Part shown: positions 51,388-61,048 of the stretch, piece by piece
Position numbering within the stretch: position 1 is the first letter of the stretch
Layout of the letters: the number at the start of each line of letters is the position of its first letter
DNA from: Pseudovibrio sp. JCM 19062
Lineage (GTDB): Bacteria; Pseudomonadota; Alphaproteobacteria; Rhizobiales; Stappiaceae
Length of the DNA: 64,000 bases
NCBI GenBank assembly: GCA_001310715.1
Contig: BAXV01000002.1
Span: 91,999-155,998 of the forward strand
Reading direction: 5' to 3'
Notes under the pieces: model-generated
Databases searched by the model: none
The model's input: only the letters and a program-made list of their open reading frames with translations
Told to the model about the DNA's origin: nothing
Translations under genes and position numbers: made by a program

Positions 51388-52566
51388 ATGCAAAACATTG
51401 ATGTTCTTATAATAGGTGCAGGTGCTGCCGGCCTGATGTGTGCCATTGAGGCTGGAAAACGCGGCCGCTCTGTGTTGGTGATTGACCATGCCAAACGTGC
51501 AGCGGACAAAATCCGTATCTCTGGTGGCGGGCGTTGCAACTTCACCAATTTGCACGCCTCCCCTGCAAATTACCTTTCACAGAACCCGCGTTTTGCTGTT
51601 TCTGCTTTGAAGCGCTTTACCCAGCATGACTTTATCGCACTGGTCGATAAGCACCGCATTGGTTGGCACGAAAAGACGCTCGGGCAGCTGTTTTGCGATG
51701 ACAGCGCGCAGCAGATCATCGACATGCTGCTTGGGCTTTGCCAGCAGGCTGGCGTGCGCATTCAGCTGGGCACCAGCATCACCTCATTGACCAAGCCAGA
51801 TGATCGCTTCACCGTCGGAACCTCCCGAGATACCGTACGTGCACACTCTGTGGTGGTGGCCTGCGGCGGGCCGTCTATTCCGAAGATGGGTGCAACAGGG
51901 TTTGGCTATGAGGTTGCAAAGCAGTTTGATTTGCCGATTGTCCCCCCTCGCGCTGCGCTGGTGCCGTTTGTGTTTGATGATGCGCTGCGCGAGCGTACCA
52001 AGCATCTGGCAGGCGTTTCTGTAGATGCAGTTGTGTCTTTCAAGAAAACCAAGTTCCGCGAAGGCTTGCTTTTCACCCACCGCGGCCTTTCGGGCCCCTC
52101 AATCTTGCAGATTTCGTCCTACTGGGAAGAGGGACAAGATATTCGCGTCAACCTTTTGCCCGATACGGATGCGTTTGAAGCCCTGAAGTCCGCCAAGCAG
52201 ACCCAGCCCAAGCAGGACATCAAGACTGCCCTTGCAGGCCTGTTGCCGAAGAAGCTGGCCATTCACATTGCTGAGGAGCATAAGTTGGGCGGGCGGTTGG
52301 CGGATACCTCCGATAAGGTCCTGCGCAAAGCTGCGCTTGCGATCAATGATTGGACTATCAAACCGGTCGGCACCGAAGGCTACCGCACCGCAGAAGTTAC
52401 CCTAGGCGGCGTGAGCACAAAGGCCCTTTCCTCCAAAACGATGGAAGCCAGCAAGGTGCCCAGCCTTTTCTTCATCGGTGAAGTCGTTGATGTTACAGGG
52501 CATCTGGGAGGATTCAACTTCCAATGGGCGTGGGCGTCCGGTCATGCGGCTGGGCAGTTTGTTTGA
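51388..52566 (+). CDS. HI0933-like/BaiN-type flavoprotein
   Basis: This is an intact FAD-dependent oxidoreductase of the HI0933 family. The N-terminal FAD site is DVLIIGAGAAGLMCAIEAGK, the family hallmark ISGGGRCNFTNL is at about 51-62, and the C-terminal FAD loop is FFIGEVVDVTGHLGGFNFQWAWASG. At 392 residues it is of usual length. Family members reduce bile acids or act on unknown substrates. Compared with the paralogue at 36394 this one has the canonical GGGRCN motif. Confidence 0.88.
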   Translation: MQNIDVLIIGAGAAGLMCAIEAGKRGRSVLVIDHAKRAADKIRISGGGRCNFTNLHASPANYLSQNPRFAVSALKRFTQHDFIALVDKHRIGWHEKTLGQLFCDDSAQQIIDMLLGLCQQAGVRIQLGTSITSLTKPDDRFTVGTSRDTVRAHSVVVACGGPSIPKMGATGFGYEVAKQFDLPIVPPRAALVPFVFDDALRERTKHLAGVSVDAVVSFKKTKFREGLLFTHRGLSGPSILQISSYWEEGQDIRVNLLPDTDAFEALKSAKQTQPKQDIKTALAGLLPKKLAIHIAEEHKLGGRLADTSDKVLRKAALAINDWTIKPVGTEGYRTAEVTLGGVSTKALSSKTMEASKVPSLFFIGEVVDVTGHLGGFNFQWAWASGHAAGQFV

Positions 52567-53040
52567 TTTTGTGCAGGTATAATAAAGTTTGTAATCAGGC
52601 GCGTCGTGGAACAATAAGGTTTGTAGTGTCTTTGTTCGTTTGCAGTTTGCTGCAGTTGCGAAAATCTCTCCATACAAAAATTTGTGTTGGTTACAAAGGG
52701 GCCACAAGCGGCGGACCTTCGGCTGGTTCCATCAAGGATAAGGTTCCCAGACACAGACCGATTGTCGAGGCGGGCACGTCCCAATTACTTCTATTCGGCC
52801 AAACCGGTCATTCGTAGTCCTCCTTGAAGAGGACCGAGTTTCATAGCTCTGCCGCTACTGAAAGTGCTATTGATGGCACCCCGGCTTTATAACACGGCAT
52901 CAACTGCGTGTTGGTGGCAAAGGTTCGTAATAGTTTGTTATCGCGTATGTCTTTACTCCAGAACTGGCAGCCACTTTTGGAAGACACGCTATAAAGCAGT
53001 TGTATTCAAGCGCGCTTATATTCCATAGGTATGATCTGGT
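52567..53040. other. Intergenic gap, about 470 bases
   Basis: Lies between the convergent ends of the flavoprotein and binding-protein genes. No terminator with a T run, no RNA and no supported gene seen. Confidence 0.45.
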
Positions 53041-53814
53041 TTAGTTGGTAACATCACGTCCGAACCATTTCTGTGACAGTTCAGTAAGCTTCCCGTTTTC
53101 TCGAAGAACCTTCAGCGCATTATTAAATTTGACCACATCTGCACGGCCTTTATCGTTGTCACGAAAGGGATAAGCGTCATAAAGCGGCGCGAAGGGTTCT
53201 CCTGCTAAAGTAAGAGGTAAGGAAACCTGATCCAGAACACGTACTGCGCTTACTCGGTCTCGCACGAGAGCATCAATACGGCCCAATGCAACCTCGTGCT
53301 CCAAAATGTTGGTTTCATAAGTACGAATGTCAATTTCGTCGGCATAGGGCAGCTCTTTGAGCAGATCTTCGTAATTGGACCCCAGTATCACCCCGACGCT
53401 TCGGCCCTTCAAATCCGCTACACTACGAATAGTGGCTTCATCTTCTTTGCGCACGACAACTTGAGCACCATCAACCACATAGGGTTGTGAAAACAGATAT
53501 TTTTCCTCACGCTCCGACGTCACAGTTACTTGGTTTGCAACCGTATCCACGCGATTGGCATCCAACGCCCCAATCAAACTCGGAGATGGCATCGTGAGAA
53601 ACTCAACGTCGTCGCCCGTTATTTCAGCAATGGCATTGATTACGTCGATATCAAAACCTTGCAGGACACCTTGTTGCACGAAGGTGAATGGATTGGCTTG
53701 CCCTGAGGTTCCTACCCGCAGCGTCTCCGCATTGACAGGGATTGCTACAATCAAAGCAGCTGCCACAATAAAGGCACGCATATATGAGCTTTTCGGCTTA
53801 GATAAAATGATCAT
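53041..53814 (-). CDS. Polar amino acid ABC binding protein (SBP_bac_3)
   Basis: This periplasmic binding protein of the family 3 type starts with a signal peptide (AFIVAAALIVAIPVNA-ET). Mature features are LRVGTSGQANPFTF, GFDIDVINAIAEITG and the Arg-binding-pocket segment VTVTSEREEKYLFSQPY. The frame is intact. Start is taken as the ATG at 53814 (MIILSKPKSSYMRAF); the ATG at 53781 immediately before the signal peptide is an alternative. No permease or ATPase gene is adjacent. An IS element lies just upstream, so its normal partners may have been separated. Confidence 0.82.
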   Translation of the reverse strand: MIILSKPKSSYMRAFIVAAALIVAIPVNAETLRVGTSGQANPFTFVQQGVLQGFDIDVINAIAEITGDDVEFLTMPSPSLIGALDANRVDTVANQVTVTSEREEKYLFSQPYVVDGAQVVVRKEDEATIRSVADLKGRSVGVILGSNYEDLLKELPYADEIDIRTYETNILEHEVALGRIDALVRDRVSAVRVLDQVSLPLTLAGEPFAPLYDAYPFRDNDKGRADVVKFNNALKVLRENGKLTELSQKWFGRDVTN

Positions 53815-53895
53815 CGGACGTTTTCTTGTTCTTGTTATAGTGATTTTGTTTATAGCATACAAATTTATCGCTTTGCTCGGTCAAGCGGCCAAAAG

Positions 53896-54623
53896 CTAGG
53901 CTCAGGACTCATAGCCAGAATATGACGATAGCAGCGATGTAGATTGCGGACTTGAATATGGTTGGGCAGCGATCATAGCGCATTGCGATGCGTCGCCAGT
54001 CCTTCAGTTTGGCGAACAGATTTTCAACCTTATGCCGCTTTCTGTAAGTTTTGGTGCAATACGGGATCTTTCTCTTACGTGTTTTACGTGAAGGTATGCA
54101 GGCCTCAATATCCTGATCTGTAATGTTTTTTTTCTGACCTTGTTACTACCATAGTCCCGTCCCCGACGGCGTGAAGCTTTGTGTTCATGCCCCCTTTTGT
54201 GCGCCCGATCAGGCGCGGGTTACAGCCCCTTTTTTTGAGGCTTGAGGCGGTACGATGGGCTTTGAGGTGTGTTGCATCAATCATCAGAACATTGGCCTCA
54301 GTCCCTGTGGGGCTGGCCAGTTCCTCGAAGATCTTTTCAAAAATACCTTTGTGCGACCAGCGGACAAAACGGTTATATAAAGTCTTGTGCGGGCCGTATT
54401 CCTCAGGGGCATCGCGCCAGCGTAACCCATTGCGAATAATAAATATAATTCCACTTAAGACGCGACGATCATCAACGCGTGTCCCGCCATAGGGTTTGGG
54501 AAAGAAGGGACGCAGACGCGCCATCTGAGCTTCTGTCAGCCAAAACAAGTCACTCACATCTAACTCCGTTTTTATCTGAGTGAATCAAATAAGCCGCCAG
54601 AAATCAATGGGTCCTGAGCCTAG
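53896..54623. mobile_element. IS5-family element with internal deletion, CTAG target duplication
   Basis: Terminal inverted repeats GGCTCAGGAC-T-CAT (53900-53913) and its inverse (54606-54619, ending GTCCTGAGCC) face each other, and CTAG flanks both ends (53896-53899 and 54620-54623). Including the CTAG copies the element is about 728 bases, shorter than the usual 820-880 bases of this group. The interior is a damaged transposase. Confidence 0.82.
53909..54557 (-). pseudogene. IS5-family transposase, internally deleted and frameshifted
   Basis: The transposase starts MSDLFWLTEAQMARLRPFFP with the DUF4096-type N-terminus and continues to LMIDATHLKAHRTAS (first catalytic Asp). After LHAVGDG the normal segment carrying the second catalytic Asp is absent and the sequence resumes DYGSNKVRKNITDQDIEACI in another frame, then VENLFAKLKDWRRIAMRYDR (the Glu region). 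About 100 bases seem lost between short direct GGGAC copies near 54155. It cannot work by itself. Confidence 0.8.
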
Positions 54624-54710
54624 GTTCCGACGAGAATAACTAGGTTGAAATGCTTAGTGATTAGAGGTTCTCAGTGGCGTCATCCGGAATTTCGATGCTA
54701 TATTAATTCT

Positions 54711-55742
54711 ATGAAACACGAGCAATTCAATACTGCTTTGCATGATGAGTGGGCGATGCCAACTAATAAGGTGGCGCATATACTTTATGAGATGGAGAAG
54801 TTTGGGCTAAGCGCGAACGAGCTTCTGAAGCATACTGATATTGCCTATGAAACACTTTCCATTCCCAACTCATCTGTTTCATTTTCTCAATCATACCAAC
54901 TTATTAGCAATCTTTTGAAACTTACCGATCATCCGGGTCTGGGCCTGTATTTGGGGAGCAGAGAAAACACAGCGACCTGTGGCTTAATGGGCTATGCCAT
55001 GAGCTGCGCGCCGAATATTGGCCGGGCGATTGAGCTGTGTGTTACGTATTTGAAAGCCTCGCCAACTCTGACGGATATCTCGTTGAGTGTTGAAGAAGAG
55101 GAAGTGATCTTCACAGTTTCCCCTATCGCTCCGACGCATGATCTCCTGCCTTTTGTCATTGAAGAAGTGCTGAGCGCATCCGTGCGCATATTCCACCTCA
55201 TCAGTGGGACTGAGCTGATACCCGCCAGAGTTACGCTGTCCTATGACGACCCCGGCTATGCCGAGATTTATCGGAGTACTTTCCGGTGCCCGGTAGTATT
55301 CGGCGGCGTAAGAAATTCGATCATCTATAAGAAGTCCATATTGGATTTGCCTACACTGCAAGGAAACCCGGTTGCAGAAGCCGTGGCCACAAAATTATGT
55401 GACCAGTACTTGCGCGAGCACACATCACTGGATGATGTCGTGCAAAGAGTGCGGAGAGAATTGTTGGCGATGCCGGGTAACTTCCCAAGTGAGGAAGTTG
55501 TTGCTGAGCGGATCAATATGCATCCGCGTAGTCTTCGCCGCTTGCTTAAGCAGCAGGACACAAGTTTTCAGAAAATCTTCGATTCAGCGCGCAAGCAGCT
55601 CGCATTGGAGTACCTCCAGCACACACAAATGCCGATTGAGAATATTGCAGAACTGGTCGGATTTTCAGATGGAAGCAACTTTCGCAGAGCGTTTAAGCGC
55701 TGGACGGGCAAAACGCCCAGCTCTATCCGAGCAAGACCCTAG
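54711..55742 (+). CDS. AraC-family regulator (OruR/ArgR-like, Arabinose_bd domain)
   Basis: This is a 343-residue AraC/XylS activator. The N-terminal domain is the Arabinose_bd type (MPTNKVAHILYEMEKFGLSA, DHPGLGLYLGSRENTATCG), and the C-terminal double HTH has RINMHPRSLRRLLKQQDTSF and LVGFSDGSNFRRAFKRWTG. This subgroup regulates the breakdown of ornithine, alkanes, ketones and fatty acids, often from beside the enzyme genes. It lies 8 kb from the ketone-type cluster on the opposite strand and next to the small genes that precede it. I chose the ATG at 54711, since the TTG start upstream has no ribosome site. Confidence 0.86.
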   Translation: MKHEQFNTALHDEWAMPTNKVAHILYEMEKFGLSANELLKHTDIAYETLSIPNSSVSFSQSYQLISNLLKLTDHPGLGLYLGSRENTATCGLMGYAMSCAPNIGRAIELCVTYLKASPTLTDISLSVEEEEVIFTVSPIAPTHDLLPFVIEEVLSASVRIFHLISGTELIPARVTLSYDDPGYAEIYRSTFRCPVVFGGVRNSIIYKKSILDLPTLQGNPVAEAVATKLCDQYLREHTSLDDVVQRVRRELLAMPGNFPSEEVVAERINMHPRSLRRLLKQQDTSFQKIFDSARKQLALEYLQHTQMPIENIAELVGFSDGSNFRRAFKRWTGKTPSSIRARP

Positions 55743-55744
55743 AT

Positions 55745-56056
55745 TTAGGCATAAATGCCTTCGGATTGCGTAGTGAGCATCGCTTGATGGCGCTTGAGCC
55801 AGAGGCTGTAGCAGATAAAAAGTAGTGCCATAACACCATCAAAAACACCCACACTCAGCAACAGCCAGTGAGCACCATGTTGGAGCGTGAGAAGTGGGAA
55901 GAGAACAGCCGGCGCTAGCTTCTCCAGACCGATAAGCAAAACGACAATAGGATGGCGATATGGATGTCGCCAGATGAGCAATCCACCTATTCCAAATACA
56001 AGCAGATACCAAGACATAACTCTGGCCAGCTCAAGGTTGATCGGATCAATATTCAA
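55745..56056 (-). CDS. Putative small integral membrane protein
   Basis: This open frame of 103 residues encodes four hydrophobic segments (VMSWYLLVFGIGGLLIW, PIVVLLIGLEKLAPAVLFPLL, GAHWLLLSVGVFDGVMALLF and a short C-tail). The only start in frame is a TTG and no ribosome site is evident, so the 5' end may be affected by a missed base. I do not recognise the family. It converges on the AraC gene with a gap of two bases. Confidence 0.45.
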   Translation of the reverse strand: MNIDPINLELARVMSWYLLVFGIGGLLIWRHPYRHPIVVLLIGLEKLAPAVLFPLLTLQHGAHWLLLSVGVFDGVMALLFICYSLWLKRHQAMLTTQSEGIYA

Positions 56057-56173
56057 GAAGGCCCAAAACTGTGGGGGAGTAATAAACTATAATACTGGAA
56101 TGGCGTCTATTGACCCGTATCTGCCTGTCAGTGTAGTTCGCTTTCACAACTAGGCATCCAACGTCAGTTTTTG

Positions 56174-56656
56174 CTAAGTTACAAAAGGCTTGGTATGAAC
56201 CATCGGTTCAATCACGGAGCCATCGTTTTCTACTGCATGGCAATGGAAAACCTTTACCCTTGGCGGTAGGATCGTCCCGGATCGGGCCTCAGAAATAAAG
56301 ATGTGCTTGCAATTGTCCGGTTCAATCGTAATTGCATCAGGGTCGTCCAGCGTTCCGACATACAGGCCGATCTTGTCGGGCCAACGGTCAAAAGTCAGAG
56401 CCAGTTTGGTCCCACATTGGGCACAGAAATGTACATTAATTGCCTTGCCGCTTCCCTCCGAAACCAATGTATAGATTGCTGGGCTGGCACCGGTGAAGGC
56501 AAAGTCTTGCCTTTCAAAGACAGGTTGAATCATCCGATCTGAACCTGTGGCACGTTGACAAAACCGGCAATGGCAAATGGTGATCCACAGCGGGGCGCTT
56601 CCCGTGTCGTACGTTACTTGTCTGCAAAGACAGCTTCCTGCTAAACCAGATGACAT
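56174..56656 (-). CDS. GFA family (glutathione-dependent formaldehyde-activating-like) protein
   Basis: This is a zinc-binding GFA-domain protein. Cys pairs are GSCLCRQ, CHCRFCQ and CAQCGTKL, the C-x-C, C-x-x-C and C-x-x-C ligands of the fold. Length from the ATG at 56656 is 160 residues. Such proteins may bind S-hydroxymethyl-glutathione or other adducts, but most are uncharacterised. A function in handling reactive aldehydes from the neighbouring cluster is speculative. Confidence 0.78.
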   Translation of the reverse strand: MSSGLAGSCLCRQVTYDTGSAPLWITICHCRFCQRATGSDRMIQPVFERQDFAFTGASPAIYTLVSEGSGKAINVHFCAQCGTKLALTFDRWPDKIGLYVGTLDDPDAITIEPDNCKHIFISEARSGTILPPRVKVFHCHAVENDGSVIEPMVHTKPFVT

Positions 56657-56730
56657 AATTACTCCAATTTTCTCACTCTTTTTGCTGTCAACGCATTGGG
56701 TTGTCGCCATCGCAAACGTGTCCTGCCGTT

Positions 56731-57090
56731 TCAAGGTAATGCACCGCCTTTTTTTGCGTCAGATGCGGGGATCAGCACATGCTCGCCGTCGTAGGTGCAG
56801 ACAACAAAAACACCAATTCCGTTGGAAGAAAGAGGTGCGATGACAGACTGGACAATCCCGGCTGCGTCGAACGGGAAAGGACCGGTTGTGCGCAGGCAAG
56901 CCCATCCCGTTTCAGCTTTGACACCAGCGGGAACGCGGTCTTCAAGGCAGATTAGGGTTGTTTCGTCGTCAGAGTGAATAACTGCCCTGAAACCAGGTCC
57001 GTTCAGCCAAGCAGGGACATGCGCGTCAGCTGCTAAACTTGAAACGGCATAGCGGCCCGGAACAAAACAAATTTTTAGAGTGTGGCTCAA
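56731..57090 (-). CDS. ACT-domain protein (CASTOR/ACT_7-like)
   Basis: This 120-residue protein has two ACT-like segments: HTLKICFVPGRYAVSSLA at the start and AAGIVQSVIAPLSSNGIGVF in the second half. It resembles small aspartate-kinase-like ACT proteins (family ACT_7) that bind amino acids. The start is a TTG at 57090 with GGAGG seven bases before it. An upstream open frame to 57138 exists but lacks support. No neighbouring kinase domain. Function unknown. Confidence 0.72.
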   Translation of the reverse strand: MSHTLKICFVPGRYAVSSLAADAHVPAWLNGPGFRAVIHSDDETTLICLEDRVPAGVKAETGWACLRTTGPFPFDAAGIVQSVIAPLSSNGIGVFVVCTYDGEHVLIPASDAKKGGALP

Positions 57091-57582
57091 AAGCGGTCCT
57101 CCACAGTTTAACTGAAGAAGGACATTCCCCCGCTGCAATGTTTTGCGTCACGTTGGAGCTTCATCTTCCGATGATGATTTACCGGTGCAGGTTATGACGT
57201 CTGATCGAAAAAAAACAATCAAACTTACACGAAAACGCAGCATCAAGGAAATTGGGCTCTTCGGTATGTATCTTTAATACTCAAAAAAAGCTATTTCTAG
57301 GAGCCTATGTGCTGCCGCCAGTATGAAACTCTATCTTTTAGTAGGTATTTCGTATCGGCTGATGTCTGCTGATTGGAGCACTCGTTAGTATGATCCTTTA
57401 TTATTCTCCCACAAAAATTGTATTGGAAGAACAACGCCGCTGAGTGCAAAAAGTATAATTCCGGCTGAGTTGAGCAGGACGAAGATAGCCCCCACTTTAC
57501 AATATGACTATTCACCGTCCTTCTCCCTGTCCTGACTTTTAAGACACCGTGACCTGTTTCCCCGTGTCACGGCGTCTTCTCT
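57091..57582. other. Intergenic gap, about 490 bases
   Basis: Between the ACT gene start and the end of the first old yellow enzyme gene. Short minus-strand frames lack support. CACCGTGAC...GTCACGGCGTC (57546-57571) is a stem that probably ends the OYE transcript. Confidence 0.5.
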
Positions 57583-58834
57583 TCAATGCCTTAGTGGAAA
57601 TATGCTAGGCGCGACGCTTTCGGAATGCGAAAACTCCCAAGAACCAGAAGACTTGAAAAGTTGCCTTCCATTCGCTGAGATGAACATCAGGCGTTTGCCC
57701 CGACCCAGCCGCGAGAGCTGTGCTTCATACCAACTCACGTTCAAAAAGACCATGTTGTCCAGCTTCCTAAAGCCTGTGGTCAGCTCTCGGAGGGCAATCT
57801 GATAGGTTGCATCATTGATTGCTTTATGTGGAAGGTCCGGTTCGACAGCAAGCGGGCGCGCCAAACCAATCAAGTCAGTCGCACCTGAGGCGAGAGCTTC
57901 ATTCATTCCTTTGGCTGAACGAAAACCACCAGTCACCACAATGAACATTGCTCACTTTTCGGGCATTCTCTGCGTATTCCAGAAAATAAGCCTCACGCTT
58001 GATCGTGCTGTCCTTTTGCTTGATGCCATCCGCCATCGCAGGCTGCTCATAGGTCCCGCCAGAGATTTCGATCAAATCAAAACCAAGATCACCCAGTTTT
58101 TGAACGACCAGCAAGGAGTCTTCTTCGCTAAAACCACCCTTTGTAAAATCTGCTGAGTTCAGTTTTATCCCGATTGGGAAGTTAGAGCCTAGCTTCTCCC
58201 GGATTGCCTGATAGATGCTCACGACAAAACGCATCCGGTTGTCCAGCGAGCCGCCCCATTTATCCTGGCGCTGATTGTGTCTTGGCGACAAAAACTGGCT
58301 GATGAGGTAGCCGTGAGCGCCGTGTAGCTGCACTCCGTGAAAGCCAGCTTCTTTTGCCAAGGTTGCAGCGTTTACGAACTTCACAATCACTTCAACAATT
58401 TCTCGCTCCTCAAGAGCGCGCGGTTTGTTAAAGTTCTTTTCCAGTCCCCTTGCTAACGGGATAGCAGATGGAGCAACAGGCTCTTTATGAATGAAGTTGG
58501 GAACCTGTTTGCCTGGATGATTCAATTGTGCCCAGATCTGCGCTCCTTCAGCAGAACCAGCCTTTGTCCACGCCTTGAACTTCTCCAGATCACTAGCATC
58601 ATCCAGAACAACGTTTCTTGGTTCGCCAAGATGCTTGCGGTCTACCATGATATTTCCGGAAACAACCAGTCCGGTCCCACCTTCGGCCCAAACCTTATAG
58701 AGCGTGAGTAGCTGCGGGGTCGGGTTGTGGGCGCGATCCGCCAATTGCTCGCTCATGGCCGATTTGAAGAAACGGTTCTTAAGTACGGCGCCATTGTTAA
58801 GTGTGAAGGGCGAACCGACATTTACATCATTCAT
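57583..58834 (-). CDS. NADH:flavin oxidoreductase/old yellow enzyme, one frame break
   Basis: This FMN-dependent TIM-barrel ene-reductase starts MNDVNVGSPFTLNNGAVLKN. Motifs are QLNHPGKQVP (catalytic-loop region), GVQLHGAHGYLISQFLSPRH with the substrate-binding His and Tyr segment, and WGGSLDNRMRF. The frame shifts near 57945 and the distal part adds the conserved VVTGGFRS and ASGATDLIGLARPLAVEP phosphate-binding segments. Joined length is about 416 residues. It reduces activated C=C bonds, here perhaps enones or enoyl-type compounds of a terpenoid, steroid or cyclic ketone. It is last in the apparent operon. Confidence 0.84.
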
Positions 58835-58883
58835 TAATCTAGTTCTTTCACTAGTTTTCCGGGACACAACTGGATTGATAGGT

Positions 58884-60136
58884 CTACGCTAAATTTGAAA
58901 GTGCAACTACTTTGGGGTTTCCACAGGCGGCAGGTTGCACACCAGCAACGGCAAGGCAGCCATTGCAATGCACGCAGAGCGGCCCCTGATAGTCTTGCTT
59001 CATATGTTTGTAAAGGTGAGGATCAGCGATGAGCCACGCGCCACCGAAATCATATCGCAATCACCATCCAAGAGTGCTTTTTCCATAGCACTTTTATGAA
59101 CGAAGCCACCAACGCAGATGACTGGTATGTTCAGCTTTTTCGTGAATTCTCTTGCATACTTAAGGTTAAACCCTTCCTGATAGCCACCTATCAAGTTAAA
59201 AAATCTATCAACCAGCGGGGCAAAGACTCTCATCGAGTTTCTACGCAGAAAACTCATGTTTTTTTCCGGCGCCTACCGTCGCCATTCTCTTTGTGAACCC
59301 ATTCCAGCGCGCGCGTGAGAACGTTGTTCCCGATTCATAGTGGCCTACACTGATTTCGACCGCGTCCAACCCTTCATCTTCCAGCATTTTGGTGACGGTC
59401 ACTAAATCAGCAGTTGGAATACCGCGACGCAAGGGCAGCTCATCCGATCCATTTATCTTCATGATTACCGGAAAATCTGGTCCCACCCGACGGCGCACAG
59501 CGCGATAGGTCTCAAGCAGCAAGCGCATCCGGTTGGTTAGGCTTCCACCAAAATTGTCTTTGCGTCTGTTGGTGTGCGGGGTCAAAAAGGCGCTGATAAG
59601 ATAGCCGTGCGCTGCGTGTATCTGAATGCCATCAAAACCGGCTTTCTGACAGCGCTCCGCAGCTGCTGCAAAATCTTCGATGGTCTGTTCAATTTCTGTG
59701 ATGGACATTGGACGTGGCATAACACCCAGTGTTGGTTCCCAGACCTTTGAGGGGGCTTGCGCTCGGTGCGTCCAACCGCTGCGGGCACGGCTTGCCGTGA
59801 GGTGTGGTAGATCTGGATGAACATACGGGAGCCGTGCCGATGGACAGCATCCGCAAGGCGCTTCAATCCCTCAATCTTATCATGGTGATCGACACTAATC
59901 TGGTGAGCCACCCCGCGTGAATAGCTGTTGTAGCTCGCAGCGCCTGAAATAATCAGGGGCGTACCGCCTCGTGCTATATCCTCGTAGAACTGGATAAGCT
60001 CATCAGTCACGTATCCATCTACGGTGCACCGCGTTTCAACTGTAGCGGATTTCGCGAAGCGGCCACTCAGTTGAAGTTGGCCGATGCGTATCGGATCAAA
60101 AATGCCGCTATTCGCCTGCGAGTTCGTGGTTGCCAT
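58884..60136 (-). CDS. Second old yellow enzyme with C-terminal Cys cluster, several frame breaks
   Basis: This is another OYE-type flavin enzyme. It starts MATTNSQANSGIFDPIRIGQ; later blocks are IQIYHTSRQAVP, GFDGIQIHAAHGYLISAFLT, DNFGGSLTNRMRL, NIPVICVGGFVHK and DMISVARGS. Frame changes are near 59740, 59262 and 59030. The restored C-terminus has Cys-x2-Cys-x2-Cys-x10-Cys (GPLCVHCNGCLAVAGVQPAA followed by CGNP), as in Fe-S OYE-like reductases, but no NADPH domain follows. It ends at 58884. Joined length is about 417 residues. It lies 49 bases from the first OYE and 53 bases from the Mpo1-like gene. Confidence 0.83.
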
Positions 60137-60189
60137 CACATAACTTCCCGGATTTGCTTGGTGATTAGAATGAGTGCTGCTCAGTTGTT

Positions 60190-60855
60190 TCAGATACCCT
60201 TGCCCATTGGGTTGAGCTTCTTTCTTTCAAGCACAAGCGGCCTCAGTTCTTCAGCAATTCCTCTTATTTCTGCGGCGGTTTTCTTCCGGTAACCAAGGTG
60301 AAAAAGTATGTCTAGAATGGAATAAACGGGTAATAGCGTGAAGTATAGCGGGTTGAAAGTATCATATACTTCACCGATGTTTTCGTCTTCATCACCAATA
60401 CCTTCTTCAAAAATTTTATGACCGATCCCGACCTGCATCCAAAGCGCTGCGAAGAAGATAGACGCTCCAATGACAACCATAAGAACCGTAGAGTGCCCTG
60501 TGAGTTCGAATGTCCATGCGCATAAAGGATAGAGAAGAACAACTGGTGCAAGGGTCAAGGCAGCGGCTAACACATCGAGCAGGGCGTAAATCAAGAATGT
60601 GCCGAGAAGAGCAACGAGCGCGCCATTCATCTCTACCCCGCCAATAGAGATGCCCGGCACCGCGATTGGATAAAAGCACATCAGCACCCCTAGTGTATTA
60701 AAAGGGGGCATCACGACATGAAGGAGATTGTTCATCGGATTGGTATGAAACGCCAGATGTATCCCCATGCGGTGCTTCCAACCAAACAATCCTGCCGGAC
60801 TGTGTTGAAGCCTGGTTATCTGGAACTCTTCAGCTATATTTTTATACCCGCGCAT
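60190..60855 (-). CDS. Mpo1-like (DUF962) membrane protein
   Basis: This is an integral membrane protein of the Mpo1-like family. In yeast, Mpo1 is an Fe-dependent dioxygenase that shortens 2-hydroxy fatty acids. Visible hallmarks are a first histidine motif FHTNPMNNLLHVVMPP and a second WMQVGIGHKIFEEG, both matching the H-x2-P-x-N-x3-H and Q-x2-GH-x2-FE family patterns, with four to five hydrophobic helices between and after them. The frame is intact. The ATG at 60855 has GGAGGG five bases before it. It may oxidise a 2-hydroxy acid made by the neighbouring pathway. Confidence 0.75.
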   Translation of the reverse strand: MRGYKNIAEEFQITRLQHSPAGLFGWKHRMGIHLAFHTNPMNNLLHVVMPPFNTLGVLMCFYPIAVPGISIGGVEMNGALVALLGTFLIYALLDVLAAALTLAPVVLLYPLCAWTFELTGHSTVLMVVIGASIFFAALWMQVGIGHKIFEEGIGDEDENIGEVYDTFNPLYFTLLPVYSILDILFHLGYRKKTAAEIRGIAEELRPLVLERKKLNPMGKGI

Positions 60856-61048
60856 CAAACCCTCCCTCAATGCTTGTGGCTCTGGTTACCATGTCGGCGC
60901 GCCACCTATGAAAACCCACAGAACCGCCCTTCTGTGCGTCAACATTTAGTCTGCATTTCAATTCGTAATCGTGGAACGAGCCGCAGACGAGGTCCGAAAA
61001 CAGCAAAAACAGGTCCTTTTTGACCAATCGCGCTATCAGAGAAGCAAA

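Noticed and set aside
57297..57515. A 72-residue minus-strand open frame in the gap after the ACT gene.
   Set aside because: No ribosome site, no similarity, and AT-rich non-coding character.
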